Assembly (NCBI RefSeq): GCF_900099705.1
Contig: NZ_LT629695.1
Coordinates: 3,224,001-3,288,000 of the forward strand
Source: Agrococcus jejuensis
Lineage (GTDB): Bacteria > Actinomycetota > Actinomycetes > Actinomycetales > Microbacteriaceae
Direction: 5' to 3'
Length of the DNA: 64,000 nt
Part shown: positions 1 to 11,390 of the stretch, piece after piece
Position numbering within the stretch: position 1 is the first letter of the stretch
How the letters are laid out: each line of letters begins with the position of its first letter
Program-made: the position numbers and the translations under genes
The notes under the pieces: generated by a model
Database searches by the model: none
Told to the model about the DNA's origin: nothing
What the model saw: only the letters and a program-made list of their open reading frames with translations

Positions 1-133
1 CGAAGCCCTTCTGCTCGATCAGCGCCGTCGAGAGCGGCGTGAACGCGCCGGGGAAGCGCTGGATGCGCCCCGACGCGAGCCCGAGGCGGAACGCCTGCCG
101 CTTCGCGCGGGCGTCGATGGGGGAGGAGAGCAC
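1..133 (-). CDS. prpB: Methylisocitrate lyase PrpB, N-terminal part (cut by window edge)
   Basis: Splits 2-methylisocitrate into pyruvate and succinate, the last step of the methylcitrate cycle. Only the first 44 codons are visible, reading leftward. They include RFPGAF and PLSTALIEQKGF, which match the conserved N-terminus of the PEP mutase/isocitrate lyase superfamily in PrpB. The start is GTG at 133-131, whose G is also the last base of the prpD stop codon (TAGTG), so translation is probably coupled to prpD. A CAGGGA ribosome site lies about 8 bases upstream inside prpD. Third gene of the gntR-prpD-prpB operon; prpC is expected beyond the edge but cannot be seen. Confidence 0.85.
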   Translation of the reverse strand, partial: MLSSPIDARAKRQAFRLGLASGRIQRFPGAFTPLSTALIEQKGF

Positions 134-1641
134 TAGAACAGTCCCTGCGTCGTGTCCGGCACGATGAGCCCACTCGGCGCGACGACGTTGAGCGACCGCA
201 CCTCGTCGGCGCTGAGCTCGGGCAGGCGCTCGGCGAGGCCGATGAAGCGGGCGAGCTCGGCGGGGTCGATGACGCCGTCGGCGAGCGTGTGCAGCTTCTC
301 GAGGTACTGCGCCCGAGCGAACGGGCGCGCGCCGGCGGGGTGCGCGTCGGCGACGGCGATCTCGTCGACGATGCGCTCGCCGCTCGCGAGCTCGATCTCG
401 ATGCGGCCGCCGAACGCCTTCACGTCGGGGTCGGGGTCGTGGTAGCGCGCGGTCCACACGGGGTCCTCGACGGTCGTGACCTTCTGCCACAGCGCGACGG
501 TGTCGGGGCGACCGGCGCGCTCGGGCGCGTACGAGTCGACGTGGTGCCAGCCGCCGTCCTGCAGCGCGACCGTGACGATGTACGGGATCGAGTGGTCGAG
601 CGTCTCGCGGCTCGCCGTCGGGTCGTACTTCTGCGGGTCGTTGGCGCCCGAGCCGATGACGTAGTGCGTGTGGTGGCTCGTGTGCAGCACGATCGACGCG
701 ACGTTCGCCGGGTCGCGCAGCTCGGGGCGCTCGGTGCCGAGGCGGCGGGCGAGGTCGATCCACGCCTGCGCCTGGTACTCGGCCGAGTGCTCCTTCGTGT
801 ATGTGTCGAGGATCGCGCGCTTGGGCTCGCCCGCGACGGGCAGCGGCACCTCGTAGCGCGCGTCCCAGCCGCCGAGCAGCCACGGGATGACGCCGTCCTC
901 GCCCTCGTAGATCGGCGTGGGGCTCGTCTGGCCGCGCATCGCACGGTCGACGGCCTCGACGGCCATCTTGCCCGCGAACGCGGGCGCGTGCGCCTTCCAC
1001 GTCGAGATCTCGCCCTTGCGCGACTGCCGGGTCGCCGTGGTCGTGTGCAGCGCCTGGCCGACGGCCTGGAAGATCGTCTCGCGGTCGAGGCCGAGCAGCG
1101 TGCCGATGCCCGCGGCGGCCGAGGGGCCGAGGTGCGCGACGTGGTCGATCTTGTGCTCGTGCAGGCAGATGGCGCGCACGAGGTCGACCTGGATCTCGTA
1201 GCCCGTCGCGATGCCGCGCACGAGCGCCGCACCGTCGGCACCCGTGTGCTGCGCGACGGCGAGGATCGGCGGGATGTTGTCGCCGGGGTGCGAGTAGTCG
1301 GCGGCGAGGAACGTGTCGTGGAAGTCGAGCTCGCGCACGGCGACGCCGTTCGCCCACGCCGCCCACTCGGGGCTCACGCGGTCATCGATGCCGAAGACGG
1401 CTGCTCCCGGTCCGAAGGGGTGTCGCTGCGCCTGCTCGCGCGCCGCCGTGACGGGGGCGCGCGTGAGGCTCGCGATCGCGACCGATGCGTTGTCGAGCAC
1501 GCGGTTCACGATCATCTCGGTGACGTCGGCGTCGACGGCGACGGGGTCGGCGGCGACCTCGGCGATGCGCCACGCGAGCTGCTGCTCGCGGGGCAGGTGC
1601 TCGGCGCTGCGATGGGCTCGGAGGTTGTGGAGCTCGGTCAT
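133..1641 (-). CDS. prpD: 2-methylcitrate dehydratase PrpD (MmgE/PrpD family)
   Basis: Dehydrates 2-methylcitrate to 2-methyl-cis-aconitate in cytosolic propionyl-CoA breakdown. The 502-residue length fits the family. Conserved stretches include RELDFHDT (about residues 103-110) and SHPGDN (about 117-122) in the helical MmgE domain, and [11 protein letters not shown] further on. The start ATG at 1641-1639 overlaps the stop of the regulator upstream (ATGA), so the two are translationally coupled, and it has the usual PrpD N-terminus [17 protein letters not shown]. Longer in-frame extensions would run into the regulator gene and are rejected. MmgE/PrpD proteins can have other substrates, but prpB next door makes the methylcitrate role likely. 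Confidence 0.93.
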   Translation of the reverse strand: MTELHNLRAHRSAEHLPREQQLAWRIAEVAADPVAVDADVTEMIVNRVLDNASVAIASLTRAPVTAAREQAQRHPFGPGAAVFGIDDRVSPEWAAWANGVAVRELDFHDTFLAADYSHPGDNIPPILAVAQHTGADGAALVRGIATGYEIQVDLVRAICLHEHKIDHVAHLGPSAAAGIGTLLGLDRETIFQAVGQALHTTTATRQSRKGEISTWKAHAPAFAGKMAVEAVDRAMRGQTSPTPIYEGEDGVIPWLLGGWDARYEVPLPVAGEPKRAILDTYTKEHSAEYQAQAWIDLARRLGTERPELRDPANVASIVLHTSHHTHYVIGSGANDPQKYDPTASRETLDHSIPYIVTVALQDGGWHHVDSYAPERAGRPDTVALWQKVTTVEDPVWTARYHDPDPDVKAFGGRIEIELASGERIVDEIAVADAHPAGARPFARAQYLEKLHTLADGVIDPAELARFIGLAERLPELSADEVRSLNVVAPSGLIVPDTTQGLF

Positions 1642-2300
1642 CGGATCCTCTCGGGCGTGCGGTCGGTCGTGGCGGGCGCGAGCGTGCGCTCGATGCTCGC
1701 CAGGGCGTGGTGCAGGTGCACGTGGGTCGCGTGCGCTGCGAGGTCGGGGTCGCCGGCGGCGATGGCGCGGGCGATGAGCGCATGCTCGCCCGCCGAGGCG
1801 CGCAGGCGCTCGGGCCGGTCGCTCGCGAGGCGGCGCACGCGGCCGAGGTGCGCGCGCACGGGCTGCAGCGAGCGGGCGAGGAAGTCGTTCGCGACGCACG
1901 CCTCGATCGCGGCGTCGAGCTCGGCGACGCGCGCGTAGTAGGCGGCGACGTCGTCGGTGGCGTCGGCGCGCTCGAACGCCGCCGCGAGGGCGGGGAAGGG
2001 GTCGCGCGCGTCGGCGGGCTGCACGGCCGCGAGGCGTGCTGCGGACTCCTCGAGCGCGCGGCGCACGGCGAAGAGGTCGCGGATCTGCGCGAGGTCGACG
2101 TCGGCCACGACCGTGACGCGCGGGCTGCGCTGCACCGCGAGGCCCTCGGCCTCGAGCCGGTCGAGCGCCTCGCGCAGCGGCGTGCGGCTCACGCCGAGGC
2201 GGGCGGCCTGCTCGACCTCGGCGAGCACGGCGCCGGGGGAGAGCACGCCCTGCTGGATGTCGTCGCGCAGCGTGCGGTACACCCGCTCGCCTGCGCGCAT
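1638..2300 (-). CDS. GntR-family (FadR/FCD type) regulator of the prp operon
   Basis: Predicted DNA-binding regulator of 220 residues. Residues about 8-70 form a winged helix-turn-helix with the GntR signature ([19 protein letters not shown]). Residues about 75-205 form an all-helical FCD ligand domain with scattered Arg, Asp and His residues typical of metal- or organic-acid-binding FCD folds. The start ATG at 2300 has a strong GGAGG site 5 bases upstream. It is the first gene of the operon and overlaps prpD by 4 bases, so it probably controls its own operon in response to a methylcitrate-cycle intermediate. The effector is not deducible. Many actinobacteria use other regulator types (PrpR) here. 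Confidence 0.85.
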   Translation of the reverse strand: MRAGERVYRTLRDDIQQGVLSPGAVLAEVEQAARLGVSRTPLREALDRLEAEGLAVQRSPRVTVVADVDLAQIRDLFAVRRALEESAARLAAVQPADARDPFPALAAAFERADATDDVAAYYARVAELDAAIEACVANDFLARSLQPVRAHLGRVRRLASDRPERLRASAGEHALIARAIAAGDPDLAAHATHVHLHHALASIERTLAPATTDRTPERIR

Positions 2301-2330
2301 CGCATCCTCCGTCGGTCGCTGGATGCCCTC

Positions 2331-2358
2331 AGTGTATGCACTCGGTACTTCGATGTAC
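2331..2358 (-). promoter_or_regulatory. Promoter and likely GntR operator of the prp operon
   Basis: A near-perfect palindrome, GTACTTCGATGTAC (2345-2358), lies 45 bases upstream of the regulator start; only its two symmetric W positions differ. On the minus strand TACACT (2336-2331) is a plausible -10 box, which puts the palindrome in the spacer and -35 zone. This is a natural place for autorepression by the GntR protein. Confidence 0.5.
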
Positions 2359-2594
2359 TAGACGGGGCATCGCGGACTTCGCTATGGATGCAGAAGTTGC
2401 TACGACGACGCCGACGCCGACCAGTGCGCCAGCGCGCCGACGAGGAAGCCGGCGAGCATGACGCCGATGCCGGCGACGACGGGGTGATCGGGCCGTAGCG
2501 CTCGTGCGCGGACCGTGCGTCGGTGCCGGCCCAGTCGCTCGCGCTCGCGACGTCAGCGGCGCGGCCTTGGCGCAGTCTGCGGCCGCCCGAGCGA
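2359..2594. other. Non-coding stretch between prp operon and lipoprotein gene
   Basis: No gene is supported here. One minus-strand frame ending at 2400 reads like a membrane helix (VVAGIGVMLAGFLVGALAHW) but has no start codon and an in-frame stop not far upstream. It is at best a remnant. Confidence 0.4.
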
Positions 2595-2600
2595 TAGTCT
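2595..2600 (+). promoter_or_regulatory. -10 box TAGTCT upstream of the lipoprotein gene
   Basis: TAGTCT ends 6 bases before an in-frame ATG at 2607, the spacing of leaderless starts in this window. If transcription begins at 2607, the preferred start at 2682 would have a 75-base leader; otherwise a 25-residue N-terminal extension is made. Confidence 0.4.
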
Positions 2601-2681
2601 GTCGCAATGCGTTCCGTGTCGGGAGCGACGGCCTGTCGGGAGCGACGGAGCATGACTGCAGTGGTGTCGACGGGAGAGCGC

Positions 2682-3188
2682 ATGACGACGAGGACGAGAT
2701 GGTCGCTGGTCGCCGCGTGCTCGATCCTCGTGCTGACCAGCACGGGATGTGTCGTCTCCCCTTCCAGCGTCGCCATGACCAGTCCCAGCGACGCCATCGC
2801 CACGCCCGCAAGCGAACCCGACGCCGCGTCGCCGGACGACGTCGCTGCTCCGGACCTCTGCGACACGTCGACCGCGGAGACGATCGCACTGTTGGATGCC
2901 GCGCTGGATCGGATCGACAGGGCCACGTCGTCGGATGAGATCGACGCGGCCTCGCAGTCGATGTCGGAGCTGTTCAGTCAAGCCGGCACGGACATGGGGC
3001 AGCATTGCGGGCTCGAGCGCGTAGGTGAGGCGGCCTCGGAACTGATCGTCTGGGCGTCCTCGGCCGCAAGCAGTCGGCCACCCGTGAGCGCGAGCTTTGC
3101 GGAGGGCTTCCTGGGCTCCGTCTGCGAGCTTGACGTGGAGCTCGGCGTCGACTTCACGCCGCCCGCCCAGGTGGCGTGCGCCGGCTGA
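2682..3188 (+). CDS. Putative lipoprotein of unknown function
   Basis: Predicted 168-residue secreted lipoprotein. The N-terminus has a short charged region (MTTRTR), a hydrophobic core (SLVAACSILVL) and a lipobox TSTGC, so Cys22 should be lipidated. A Ser/Thr/Ala/Pro-rich linker of about 35 residues follows. Then comes a small helical domain with a D-x-C-D-T-S-T-AET start and Cys residues near both ends, which could pair outside the cell. The ATG at 2682 is chosen because GGGAGAG precedes it and it gives a normal signal peptide. In-frame ATGs at 2607 and 2652 exist, and 2607 has a leaderless-type -10 box. No family is recognised. Confidence 0.7.
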   Translation: MTTRTRWSLVAACSILVLTSTGCVVSPSSVAMTSPSDAIATPASEPDAASPDDVAAPDLCDTSTAETIALLDAALDRIDRATSSDEIDAASQSMSELFSQAGTDMGQHCGLERVGEAASELIVWASSAASSRPPVSASFAEGFLGSVCELDVELGVDFTPPAQVACAG

Positions 3189-3222
3189 GGGACGTGCGCG
3201 ACGAGACGACGCGCCGGCGCCG

Positions 3223-3693
3223 TCAGGCCCCGAGGTCGCGCTCGAGCACGGGCGCGAGGCGGAAGGGGATGAGCTCGCCCATCGACAGCCACGTCTCGGT
3301 GCGCTCGACGCCGTCGCACTGCAGCACGAGCTTGTTGACGCGGTAGAGATCCTCGGCGTCCTTGCAGACGCAGCGCACGAGCACGTCGGCCTGGCCGGCG
3401 ATGCCGTGCGCCTGCACGACCTCGGGGATCTCGCGCAGCTGCGCGACGACGTGGTCGATCTTCGGCTGGTCGACGTGCGTCGCCATGAACACCGTGAGCG
3501 GGTAGCCGAGCGCCTCGGCGTGCAGCCTGCGGTCGAAGCCCTGCAGCGCATCCGACGCCTCGAGCGCCTGCACGCGCGCCTGGACGGTGTTGCGGGCGAG
3601 GCCGAGCCGCTCGGCGATCGCGACGATCGTCGAACGGGGGTGCTCGGTCATGGCGAGCAGGATCTTCCGATCGGTGTCGTCGACGATGCGCAT
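3223..3693 (-). CDS. Lrp/AsnC-family transcriptional regulator (BkdR-like)
   Basis: A 156-residue regulator, the usual size for Lrp/AsnC. Residues about 3-60 form the helix-turn-helix (IVDDTDRKILLAM, then RSTIVAIAERLGLARNTVQ); residues about 68-150 form the RAM effector domain. It is divergent from the branched-chain 2-oxoacid dehydrogenase operon and the intergenic palindrome fits a site for it, so it is likely the local regulator, responding to branched-chain amino acids or oxoacids. The start at 3693 is favoured over the ATG at 3702 because a TAGGAT box lies exactly 7 bases upstream, giving a leaderless message starting at this codon. Confidence 0.88.
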   Translation of the reverse strand: MRIVDDTDRKILLAMTEHPRSTIVAIAERLGLARNTVQARVQALEASDALQGFDRRLHAEALGYPLTVFMATHVDQPKIDHVVAQLREIPEVVQAHGIAGQADVLVRCVCKDAEDLYRVNKLVLQCDGVERTETWLSMGELIPFRLAPVLERDLGA

Positions 3694-3700
3694 GCACAGC

Positions 3701-3706
3701 ATCCTA
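3701..3706 (-). promoter_or_regulatory. -10 box (TAGGAT) for leaderless lrp transcript
   Basis: TAGGAT on the minus strand, seven bases before the regulator start codon. No ribosome site is present between box and start. Confidence 0.5.
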
Positions 3707-3729
3707 TGCGTCGAGGATGGATGTGCGAA

Positions 3730-3761
3730 GCATTCTGCGCAATGCCGCGCGTCGGCATTGC
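3730..3761. promoter_or_regulatory. Inverted-repeat operator for the Lrp-type regulator
   Basis: GCAATGCC (3739-3746) and GGCATTGC (3754-3761) form a perfect 8-bp inverted repeat with a 7-base spacer. A further GCATT at 3730-3734 pairs with AATGC at 3741-3745, giving three phased half-sites. Multiple half-sites suit an Lrp oligomer. The right arm overlaps the -35 box of the bkd promoter. Confidence 0.65.
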
Positions 3762-3786
3762 TCGATCTGCTCCGCATCGCTAGCGT
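3758..3786 (+). promoter_or_regulatory. Promoter of the branched-chain catabolic operon
   Basis: TTGCTC (3758-3763), 17-base spacer, TAGCGT (3781-3786). Transcription would start near 3793, leaving a leader of about 60 bases before an AGGAGG site at 3841-3846. Confidence 0.5.
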
Positions 3787-3853
3787 GGCTGCACGCGGAC
3801 CCGCACCCAGGACCGCGAGCGCCCACGAGGCGCGTGGACGAGGAGGTCCAACC

Positions 3854-4996
3854 ATGTCGTTGACCGAGAACAGGTCGCTGACCGTACCCGCGCCGAACCC
3901 GGCGCTCGCTGCCGGCCTCGACGAGCCGCTGACCGTGCTGCACCCCGACGGGTCGCGGCACGCGAACGAGCTGCTCGACGCCCACCTGGGCGACGTCGAC
4001 GAGCACGCGCTCACCGACCTCTACGTCGACCTCTCGATCCTGCGGCGCATCGACGCGGAGGCGTTCGCGCTCACGCGTCAGGGCGAGCTGCTGCTGTGGC
4101 CGCCGGCCCAGGGCCAGGAGGCCGCGCAGATCGGCTCGGGCCGCGCGCTGCGCGACACCGACTTCGTCTTCGGCTCGTATCGCGAGCACGGCCTCGCGTA
4201 CCTGCGCGGCGTCGACCAGGGCGAGGCGATGCGCGTCTGGAAGGGGGTGCAGCAGTCGGGCTGGGACCCGATGGAGCACCACCTCGCCACGCCGCAGATC
4301 ATCATCGGCGCGCAGTCGCTGCACGCGACCGGCTACGCGATGGGCGCGAAGCTGGACGGCACCGACGACGTCGCCGTCGCCTACTTCGGCGACGGCGCGA
4401 CGAGCGAGGGCGACGTCAACGAGGCCATGGTGTTCGCGAGCGCGTTCCAGGCGCCGGTCATCTTCGTCTGCCAGAACAACCAGTACGCGATCTCCGAGCC
4501 CGTCGCGGTGCAGTCGGGCTTCCCGCTCGCGCTGCGCCCCACGGGCTTCGGCATCCCCGCGATCCGCGTCGACGGCAACGACGTGCTGGCCGTGCTCGCC
4601 GCGACCCGCATCGCCGTCGAGCGCGCTCGCTCGGGCGGCGGCCCCACGTTCATCGAGGCCATGACCTACCGGATGGGTCCGCACACCTCGACCGACGACC
4701 CCAAGCGCTACCGCTCGGAGGACGAGGTCGCGTCGTGGCGCGAGAAGGACCCGATCGTGCGCCTCGAGCGCCAACTCGAGCAGACGGGCGCACCGATCGA
4801 GCGCATCCGCGAGGAGGCGAGGATCCGCTGCGACGCCGTCGCGAAGGAGCTGCGCGCCGCCGTCACCGCCGTCTCGGTGCCCGACCACCGCACGCTCTTC
4901 TCGAACGTCTACACGACGCCCACGAAGCGCCTCGAGCGCCAGCTCGCCGAGCACGATGCGTTCGTCGCATCCATCGAGGGCGAGGTGGACGCATGA
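3854..4996 (+). CDS. bkdA: Branched-chain 2-oxoacid dehydrogenase E1 alpha subunit
   Basis: ThDP-dependent decarboxylase subunit that acts with E1-beta on 2-oxoacids from leucine, isoleucine and valine. It has 380 residues. The ThDP/Mg motif runs from GDG (about 179-181) to the NN pair near residue 208. The conserved GQEA (about 87-90) and SYREHG (108-113) segments and the phosphorylation-loop-like YRMGPHTSTDDP segment are present. The start has AGGAGG 7 bases upstream. The stop overlaps the next start (ATGA). The alternative is a pyruvate dehydrogenase E1-alpha, but the CoA-carboxylase and acyl-CoA dehydrogenase genes downstream favour branched-chain substrates. Confidence 0.9.
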   Translation: MSLTENRSLTVPAPNPALAAGLDEPLTVLHPDGSRHANELLDAHLGDVDEHALTDLYVDLSILRRIDAEAFALTRQGELLLWPPAQGQEAAQIGSGRALRDTDFVFGSYREHGLAYLRGVDQGEAMRVWKGVQQSGWDPMEHHLATPQIIIGAQSLHATGYAMGAKLDGTDDVAVAYFGDGATSEGDVNEAMVFASAFQAPVIFVCQNNQYAISEPVAVQSGFPLALRPTGFGIPAIRVDGNDVLAVLAATRIAVERARSGGGPTFIEAMTYRMGPHTSTDDPKRYRSEDEVASWREKDPIVRLERQLEQTGAPIERIREEARIRCDAVAKELRAAVTAVSVPDHRTLFSNVYTTPTKRLERQLAEHDAFVASIEGEVDA

Positions 4997-6045
4997 CCGC
5001 GGTCGACACGAGCGCGCAGACCACCACCGAGACGCTGCAGCTCGGCAAGGCCATCGGCGCCGCGCTGCACGACGCGCTCGAGGCCGACGAGAAGGTCTTC
5101 CTCATGGGCGAGGACATCGGCCAGCTCGGCGGCGTCTTCCGCGTGACCGACGGCCTGCAGGCGACGTTCGGCCCGCAGCGCGTCATCGACTCGCCGCTCG
5201 CGGAGTCGGCGATCATCGGCACCGCGATCGGCATGGCGTACCGCGGCTACCGGCCCGTCGTCGAGATCCAGTTCGACGGCTTCATCTACCCGGGCTTCGA
5301 CCAGATCGTCGCGCAGGTCGCGAAGCTGCACTACCGCACGAAGGGTCGCGTGCGGATGCCCATGGTCATCCGCGTGCCGTACGGCGGCGACATCGGCTCG
5401 GTCGAGCACCACTCCGAGAGCCCCGAGTCGTACTTCGCCCACACCGCCGGCCTGCGCGTCGTCACCGCGGCGACGCCGCAGGAGGCGTACTCCACGCTGC
5501 GCGCCGCGATCGCGAGCGACGACCCCGTGCTGTTCTTCGAGCCGAAGTCGCGCTACTGGTCGAAGGGCGAGGTCGACCGCTCGATCGTGCGCGACCTCGA
5601 CACCGCGACGGTGCTCGTGCCCGGCCGCGACGTGACGGTCGCGACCTACGGCCCCGTCGTGCAGACGGCGCTGCAGGCTGCCGAGGCCGCCGCCGACGAG
5701 GGCATCGAGATCGAGGTCATCGACCTGCGATCGATCTCGCCGCTCGACGTCGACACCGTGATCGCGAGCGTCGAGCGCACCGGCCGCCTCGTCGTCGCCC
5801 ACGAGGCGCCCAAGGAGGCGTCGGTGTCGTCGGAGCTCGTCGCGAGCGTCGTCGAGCGCGCGTTCGCGTCGCTGCAGGCAGCGCCCGAGCGCGTGACCGC
5901 CTACGACACCCCGTACCCGCCGAGCGCGTTCGAGGAGTCGTACCTGCCGAGCGTCGACCGCATCCTCGATGCCGTCGACCGTGCGCTCGGTCGCCGCCAC
6001 TCGCGCTCGGATGCGCAGACCACGCTGCAGGGAGGCGCCCGATGA
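4993..6045 (+). CDS. bkdB: Branched-chain 2-oxoacid dehydrogenase E1 beta subunit
   Basis: Partner of the preceding E1-alpha in the heterotetrameric decarboxylase. It has 350 residues. It shows the transketolase-like central region (MGEDIG near residue 39, DSPLAES near 67), RVPYGG and HSESPE in the substrate region, and the C-terminal transketolase domain with [12 protein letters not shown]. The start overlaps the E1-alpha stop and its own stop overlaps the E2 start, so the three proteins are translationally coupled as expected for a complex. Confidence 0.92.
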   Translation: MTAVDTSAQTTTETLQLGKAIGAALHDALEADEKVFLMGEDIGQLGGVFRVTDGLQATFGPQRVIDSPLAESAIIGTAIGMAYRGYRPVVEIQFDGFIYPGFDQIVAQVAKLHYRTKGRVRMPMVIRVPYGGDIGSVEHHSESPESYFAHTAGLRVVTAATPQEAYSTLRAAIASDDPVLFFEPKSRYWSKGEVDRSIVRDLDTATVLVPGRDVTVATYGPVVQTALQAAEAAADEGIEIEVIDLRSISPLDVDTVIASVERTGRLVVAHEAPKEASVSSELVASVVERAFASLQAAPERVTAYDTPYPPSAFEESYLPSVDRILDAVDRALGRRHSRSDAQTTLQGGAR

Positions 6046-7337
6046 CCACCTTCAAGCTGCCCGACCTGGGCGAGGGGCTCACGGAGTCCGAGATCGTGCG
6101 CTGGCTCGTCGCCGAGGGCGACACGGTCGAGCTGAACCAGATCCTTGCCGAGGTCGAGACGGCGAAGGCCGTCGTCGACCTGCCGAGCCCGTACGCGGGC
6201 GTCGTGCGCAGGCTGCACGCCGCCGAGGGCGAGACGATCGCCGTCGGCGCGCCGCTCATCGAGTACGACGTCGAGGGCGCGGAGCCCACGGATGCGCCGG
6301 CCCCGGCCGCCGAGGCGCCCGAGCCCGAGGAGCAGCCAGCGCCGGCGCGGCCCGTCGAGGAGCGTGCGCCCGCGCAGGAGCGCGTCAGCGTGCTCGTCGG
6401 CTCGGTGAAGGTCGGATCCGGCGCGCGCGCCACGCGTCGCCGCCGCACGTTCGAGCCGACGCCGTTCGTGCGCGACGAGCGCCGCCCGGCCCGGGCGTTC
6501 CCGCCCGTGCGCGCTCTCGCCCGCCAGCGCGGCATCGACCTGTCGAGCGTCGAGCCGACAGGGGAGGACGGCGTCGTGACGCGCGCCGACCTCGACCGGC
6601 TCTCGATCCCGGCGGCGGCCCCCACCGCCGCGCCCGCTCGCGCATCCCGTCGCGAGCGCGTCACGGGCCTGCGCAAGCACACGGCGAAGGCCATGACCGA
6701 CTCGGCGTTCTCGGCGCCGCACGCCGCGGTGTTCCTGCAGGTCGACGTCACCGAGACGACGCAGCTCGTCGCCGACCTCAAGGCGCGCGCGCGTGGCGGT
6801 GCAGCACCGACGTTCCTGTCGATGGCGTGCCGCGCCATCCTGCTCGCCGCCGCGCGCACGCCCGAGGTCAACAGCACGTTCCACGCCGACGCGAACGAGA
6901 TCGAGGTGCACGGCGCCGTCCACCTCGGCATCGCCGTCGCCACCGACCGCGGCCTCGTGGTCGCGAGCGTCGACGACGCCGACCTGCTCGACGCCACCGA
7001 CCTCGCCGGCCGCATCCGCGAGCAGGCCGAGAAGGCTCGCGAGGGTCGCCTGAGCCCTGCCGAGCTCACGTCGTCGACCATGACGGTGTCGAACGTCGGC
7101 GTGTTCGGCGTCGACGGCGGCGTGCCCATCCTCAACCCCGGCGAGTCCGTCATCCTCGCGCTCGGCACCGTGCGCCGCACGCCGTGGGAGCACCGCGGCG
7201 AGATCGCGCTGCGCGACGTCATGCAGATCACGGTGTCGTTCGACCACCGCGTGCTCGACGGCAAGGAGGCGAGCGCGTTCATCGCCGACGTCGGCGCGCT
7301 GCTCGAGCACCCCGGCCTGGCGCTCGCGCGCAGCTGA
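6042..7337 (+). CDS. bkdC: Dihydrolipoyl acyltransferase E2 of the branched-chain complex
   Basis: Core acyltransferase of the 2-oxoacid dehydrogenase complex, 431 residues. A single lipoyl domain (about 1-75) carries the lipoylated lysine in VETAKA (Lys42). An Ala/Pro/Glu-rich linker and a peripheral subunit-binding domain (about 150-190) follow. The catalytic domain ends with the active-site motif SFDHRVLDG (His402, Asp406). No lipoamide dehydrogenase (E3) gene is in the operon, so E3 must come from elsewhere in the genome. Start overlaps the E1-beta stop by 4 bases. Confidence 0.92.
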   Translation: MTTFKLPDLGEGLTESEIVRWLVAEGDTVELNQILAEVETAKAVVDLPSPYAGVVRRLHAAEGETIAVGAPLIEYDVEGAEPTDAPAPAAEAPEPEEQPAPARPVEERAPAQERVSVLVGSVKVGSGARATRRRRTFEPTPFVRDERRPARAFPPVRALARQRGIDLSSVEPTGEDGVVTRADLDRLSIPAAAPTAAPARASRRERVTGLRKHTAKAMTDSAFSAPHAAVFLQVDVTETTQLVADLKARARGGAAPTFLSMACRAILLAAARTPEVNSTFHADANEIEVHGAVHLGIAVATDRGLVVASVDDADLLDATDLAGRIREQAEKAREGRLSPAELTSSTMTVSNVGVFGVDGGVPILNPGESVILALGTVRRTPWEHRGEIALRDVMQITVSFDHRVLDGKEASAFIADVGALLEHPGLALARS

Positions 7338-7351
7338 CCCGAAGGAGATCC

Positions 7352-8958
7352 GTGGACCGGCTCACGACGACCGTCGACGCCGCCTCGCCCGAGGGCGCGG
7401 CGCGCGCCGAGGCGATGGATGCGCTCGTCGACGACCTGCGCGAGCGGCTCGAGCGCGCGGCGCTCGGCGGCCCCGAGCGGTCCCGCGAGCGGCACGTCGC
7501 ACGCGGCAAGCTGCTGGCGCGCGACCGCGTCGAGCGGCTGCTCGACGTCGGCAGCCCCTTCCTCGAGGTCGCGCCGCTCGCCGCGACGGGCATGTACGAC
7601 GACGAGGCGCCCGCCGCCGGCGTCGTCGCGGGCATCGGCCTCGTGTCGGGCCGCCACGTCATGGTCGTCGCGAACGACGCGACCGTGAAGGGCGGCACGT
7701 ACCTGCCCATGACGGTGAAGAAGCACCTGCGCGCGCAGGAGATCGCCTCCGAGAACCGCCTGCCGTGCGTCTACCTCGTGGACTCGGGCGGCGCGTTCCT
7801 GCCGATGCAGGACGAGGTGTTCCCCGACAAGGAGCACTTCGGCCGCATCTTCTACAACCAGTCGCGCATGAGCGCCGACGGGATCGCGCAGATCGCGTGC
7901 GTCATGGGCTCGTCGACCGCAGGTGGCGCGTACGTGCCCGCCATGAGCGACGAGACGGTGATCGTGCGCGAGCAGGGCACGATCTTCCTCGGTGGCCCGC
8001 CGCTCGTGCAGGCCGCGACGGGCGAGGTCGTGTCGGCCGAGGACCTCGGCGGCGGCGAGCTGCACACGACGGTCTCGGGCGTCGCCGACCACCTCGCCGC
8101 CGACGACGAGCACGCGCTGCGCATCGTGCGCGACATCGTCGCGACGCTGCCGGCGAGCCCCGCGCCTCCGTGGGAGGTGCTGGCCGCGTCCGCGCCCGCC
8201 GTCGATCCCGCGACCCTCGGCGCCGCCGTGCCCGCCGACCTGCAGACGCCGTACGACGTGCGCGAGATCATCGCCCGACTCGTCGACGACTCGGCGTTCC
8301 ACGAGTTCAAGGCCGGCTTCGGCACGACGCTCGTGACGGGCTTCGCCCGCATCTGGGGGCATCCCGTCGGCATCGTCGCGAACGACGGCGTGCTGTTCTC
8401 GGAGTCGGCGCAGAAGGGCGCGCACTTCATCGAGCTGTGCGACCAGCGCGGCATCCCGCTCGTCTTCCTGCAGAACATCGCGGGCTTCATGGTCGGCAGC
8501 GAGTACGAGCGCGGCGGCATCGCGAAGCACGGCGCGAAGATGGTCACCGCCGTGGCATGCGCGCGCGTGCCGAAGCTCACCGTCGTCGTCGGCGGCTCGT
8601 TCGGCGCCGGCACGTACTCGATGTGCGGCCGCGCGTACTCGCCGCGATTCCTGTGGCTGTGGCCCAACGCGCGCGTCTCGGTGATGGGCGGCCCGCAGGC
8701 CGCATCCGTGCTGTCGACCGTGCAGCGCACGAACGTCGAGGCTCGCGGCGAGACGTGGTCGGCCGAGGAGCAGCAGGCGTTCGAGGCCCCGATCCGCGAG
8801 CAGTACGAGCGACAGGGCTCGGCGTACTACTCGACCGCGAGGCTCTGGGACGACGGCGTCATCGACCCCGCCGACACGCGCCGCGTGCTCGGCCTCGCCC
8901 TCGACGTCGTCGGCCAGGCGCCGATGCCCGACGTGCGCTACGGCGTCTTCAGGATGTG

Positions 8959-8959
<1 letters not shown>
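7352..8959 (+). CDS. accD1: Acyl-CoA carboxylase beta (carboxyltransferase) subunit, methylcrotonyl-CoA type
   Basis: Transfers CO2 from carboxybiotin to an acyl-CoA, probably 3-methylcrotonyl-CoA in leucine breakdown. It has 535 residues with both crotonase-like carboxyltransferase halves. [14 protein letters not shown] in the first and [20 protein letters not shown] in the second are the acyl-CoA and biotin oxyanion regions. The start is GTG at 7352 with GAAGGAG 5-6 bases upstream, 14 bases after bkdC. The Mycobacterium tuberculosis bkdABC neighbourhood has the same partner, AccD1. Propionyl-CoA carboxylase is the alternative; the operon context argues for the methylcrotonyl enzyme. Confidence 0.88.
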
Positions 8960-10901
<1,942 letters not shown>

Positions 10902-10905
<4 letters not shown>

Positions 10906-11390
10906 CCGAGCGCCGCATCCGACAGCGAGGCCTGTGGTTCGAGGAGCTCGAGCCCGGCACGATCTACGAGCACCGCCCCGGCCGCACGATGACCGAGGCG
11001 GACAACGTGCTGTTCACGACCCTCACGATGAACACGCAGTCGCTGCACCTCGATGCCGCGTGGGCGGAGTCGACGGAGTTCGGCGAGCGGCTCGTGAACT
11101 CGATGCACACGCTCTCGACGCTCGTGGGCCTCTCGGTGGCGCAGCTCACGCAGGGCACGATCGTGGCGAACCTCGGCTTCGGCGAGGTGCGCTTCCCCGC
11201 GCCCGTGCGGCACGGCGACACGCTCTACGCCGAGACGCGCGTGGTCGACGCGCGGCCGTCGTCGTCGAGGCCTGGACAGGGCATCGTGACGCTCGAGCAC
11301 ACCGGCCGCAACCAGCGCGGCGAGGTCGTGGCCGTCGCGACGCGCTCGGTGCTCATGCAGGGGCGGCCGACGGACGGGAGCGAGCAGTGA
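10902..11390 (+). CDS. MaoC-family enoyl-CoA hydratase
   Basis: A 162-residue single hot-dog MaoC-like protein. It has the [21 protein letters not shown] active region, where Asp and His occupy the usual catalytic Asp-x5-6-His places, and a C-terminal core ending [13 protein letters not shown]. Its operon position between acyl-CoA carboxylase and a CitE-type lyase suggests hydration of methylglutaconyl-CoA (or itaconyl-CoA). The M. tuberculosis counterpart is Rv2499c, beside citE. Start overlaps accA1 and stop overlaps the lyase start. Confidence 0.82.

Noticed and set aside
289-1938. Long plus-strand open frame across prpD and gntR
   Set aside because: Arg/Asp/Val-rich translation typical of antisense reading in high-GC DNA; the minus-strand genes have clear family motifs and coupled starts.
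2400-2487. Minus-strand frame reading like a transmembrane helix (VVAGIGVMLAGFLVGALAHW)
   Set aside because: It lacks any start codon and meets a stop codon about 20 residues further upstream; joining to another frame would need a frameshift into the lipoprotein gene. Not enough for a gene or pseudogene call.
5717-8530. Very long minus-strand open frame opposite bkdC and accD1
   Set aside because: Low-complexity Ala/Arg/Ser composition and no domain motifs; a shadow of the real genes.
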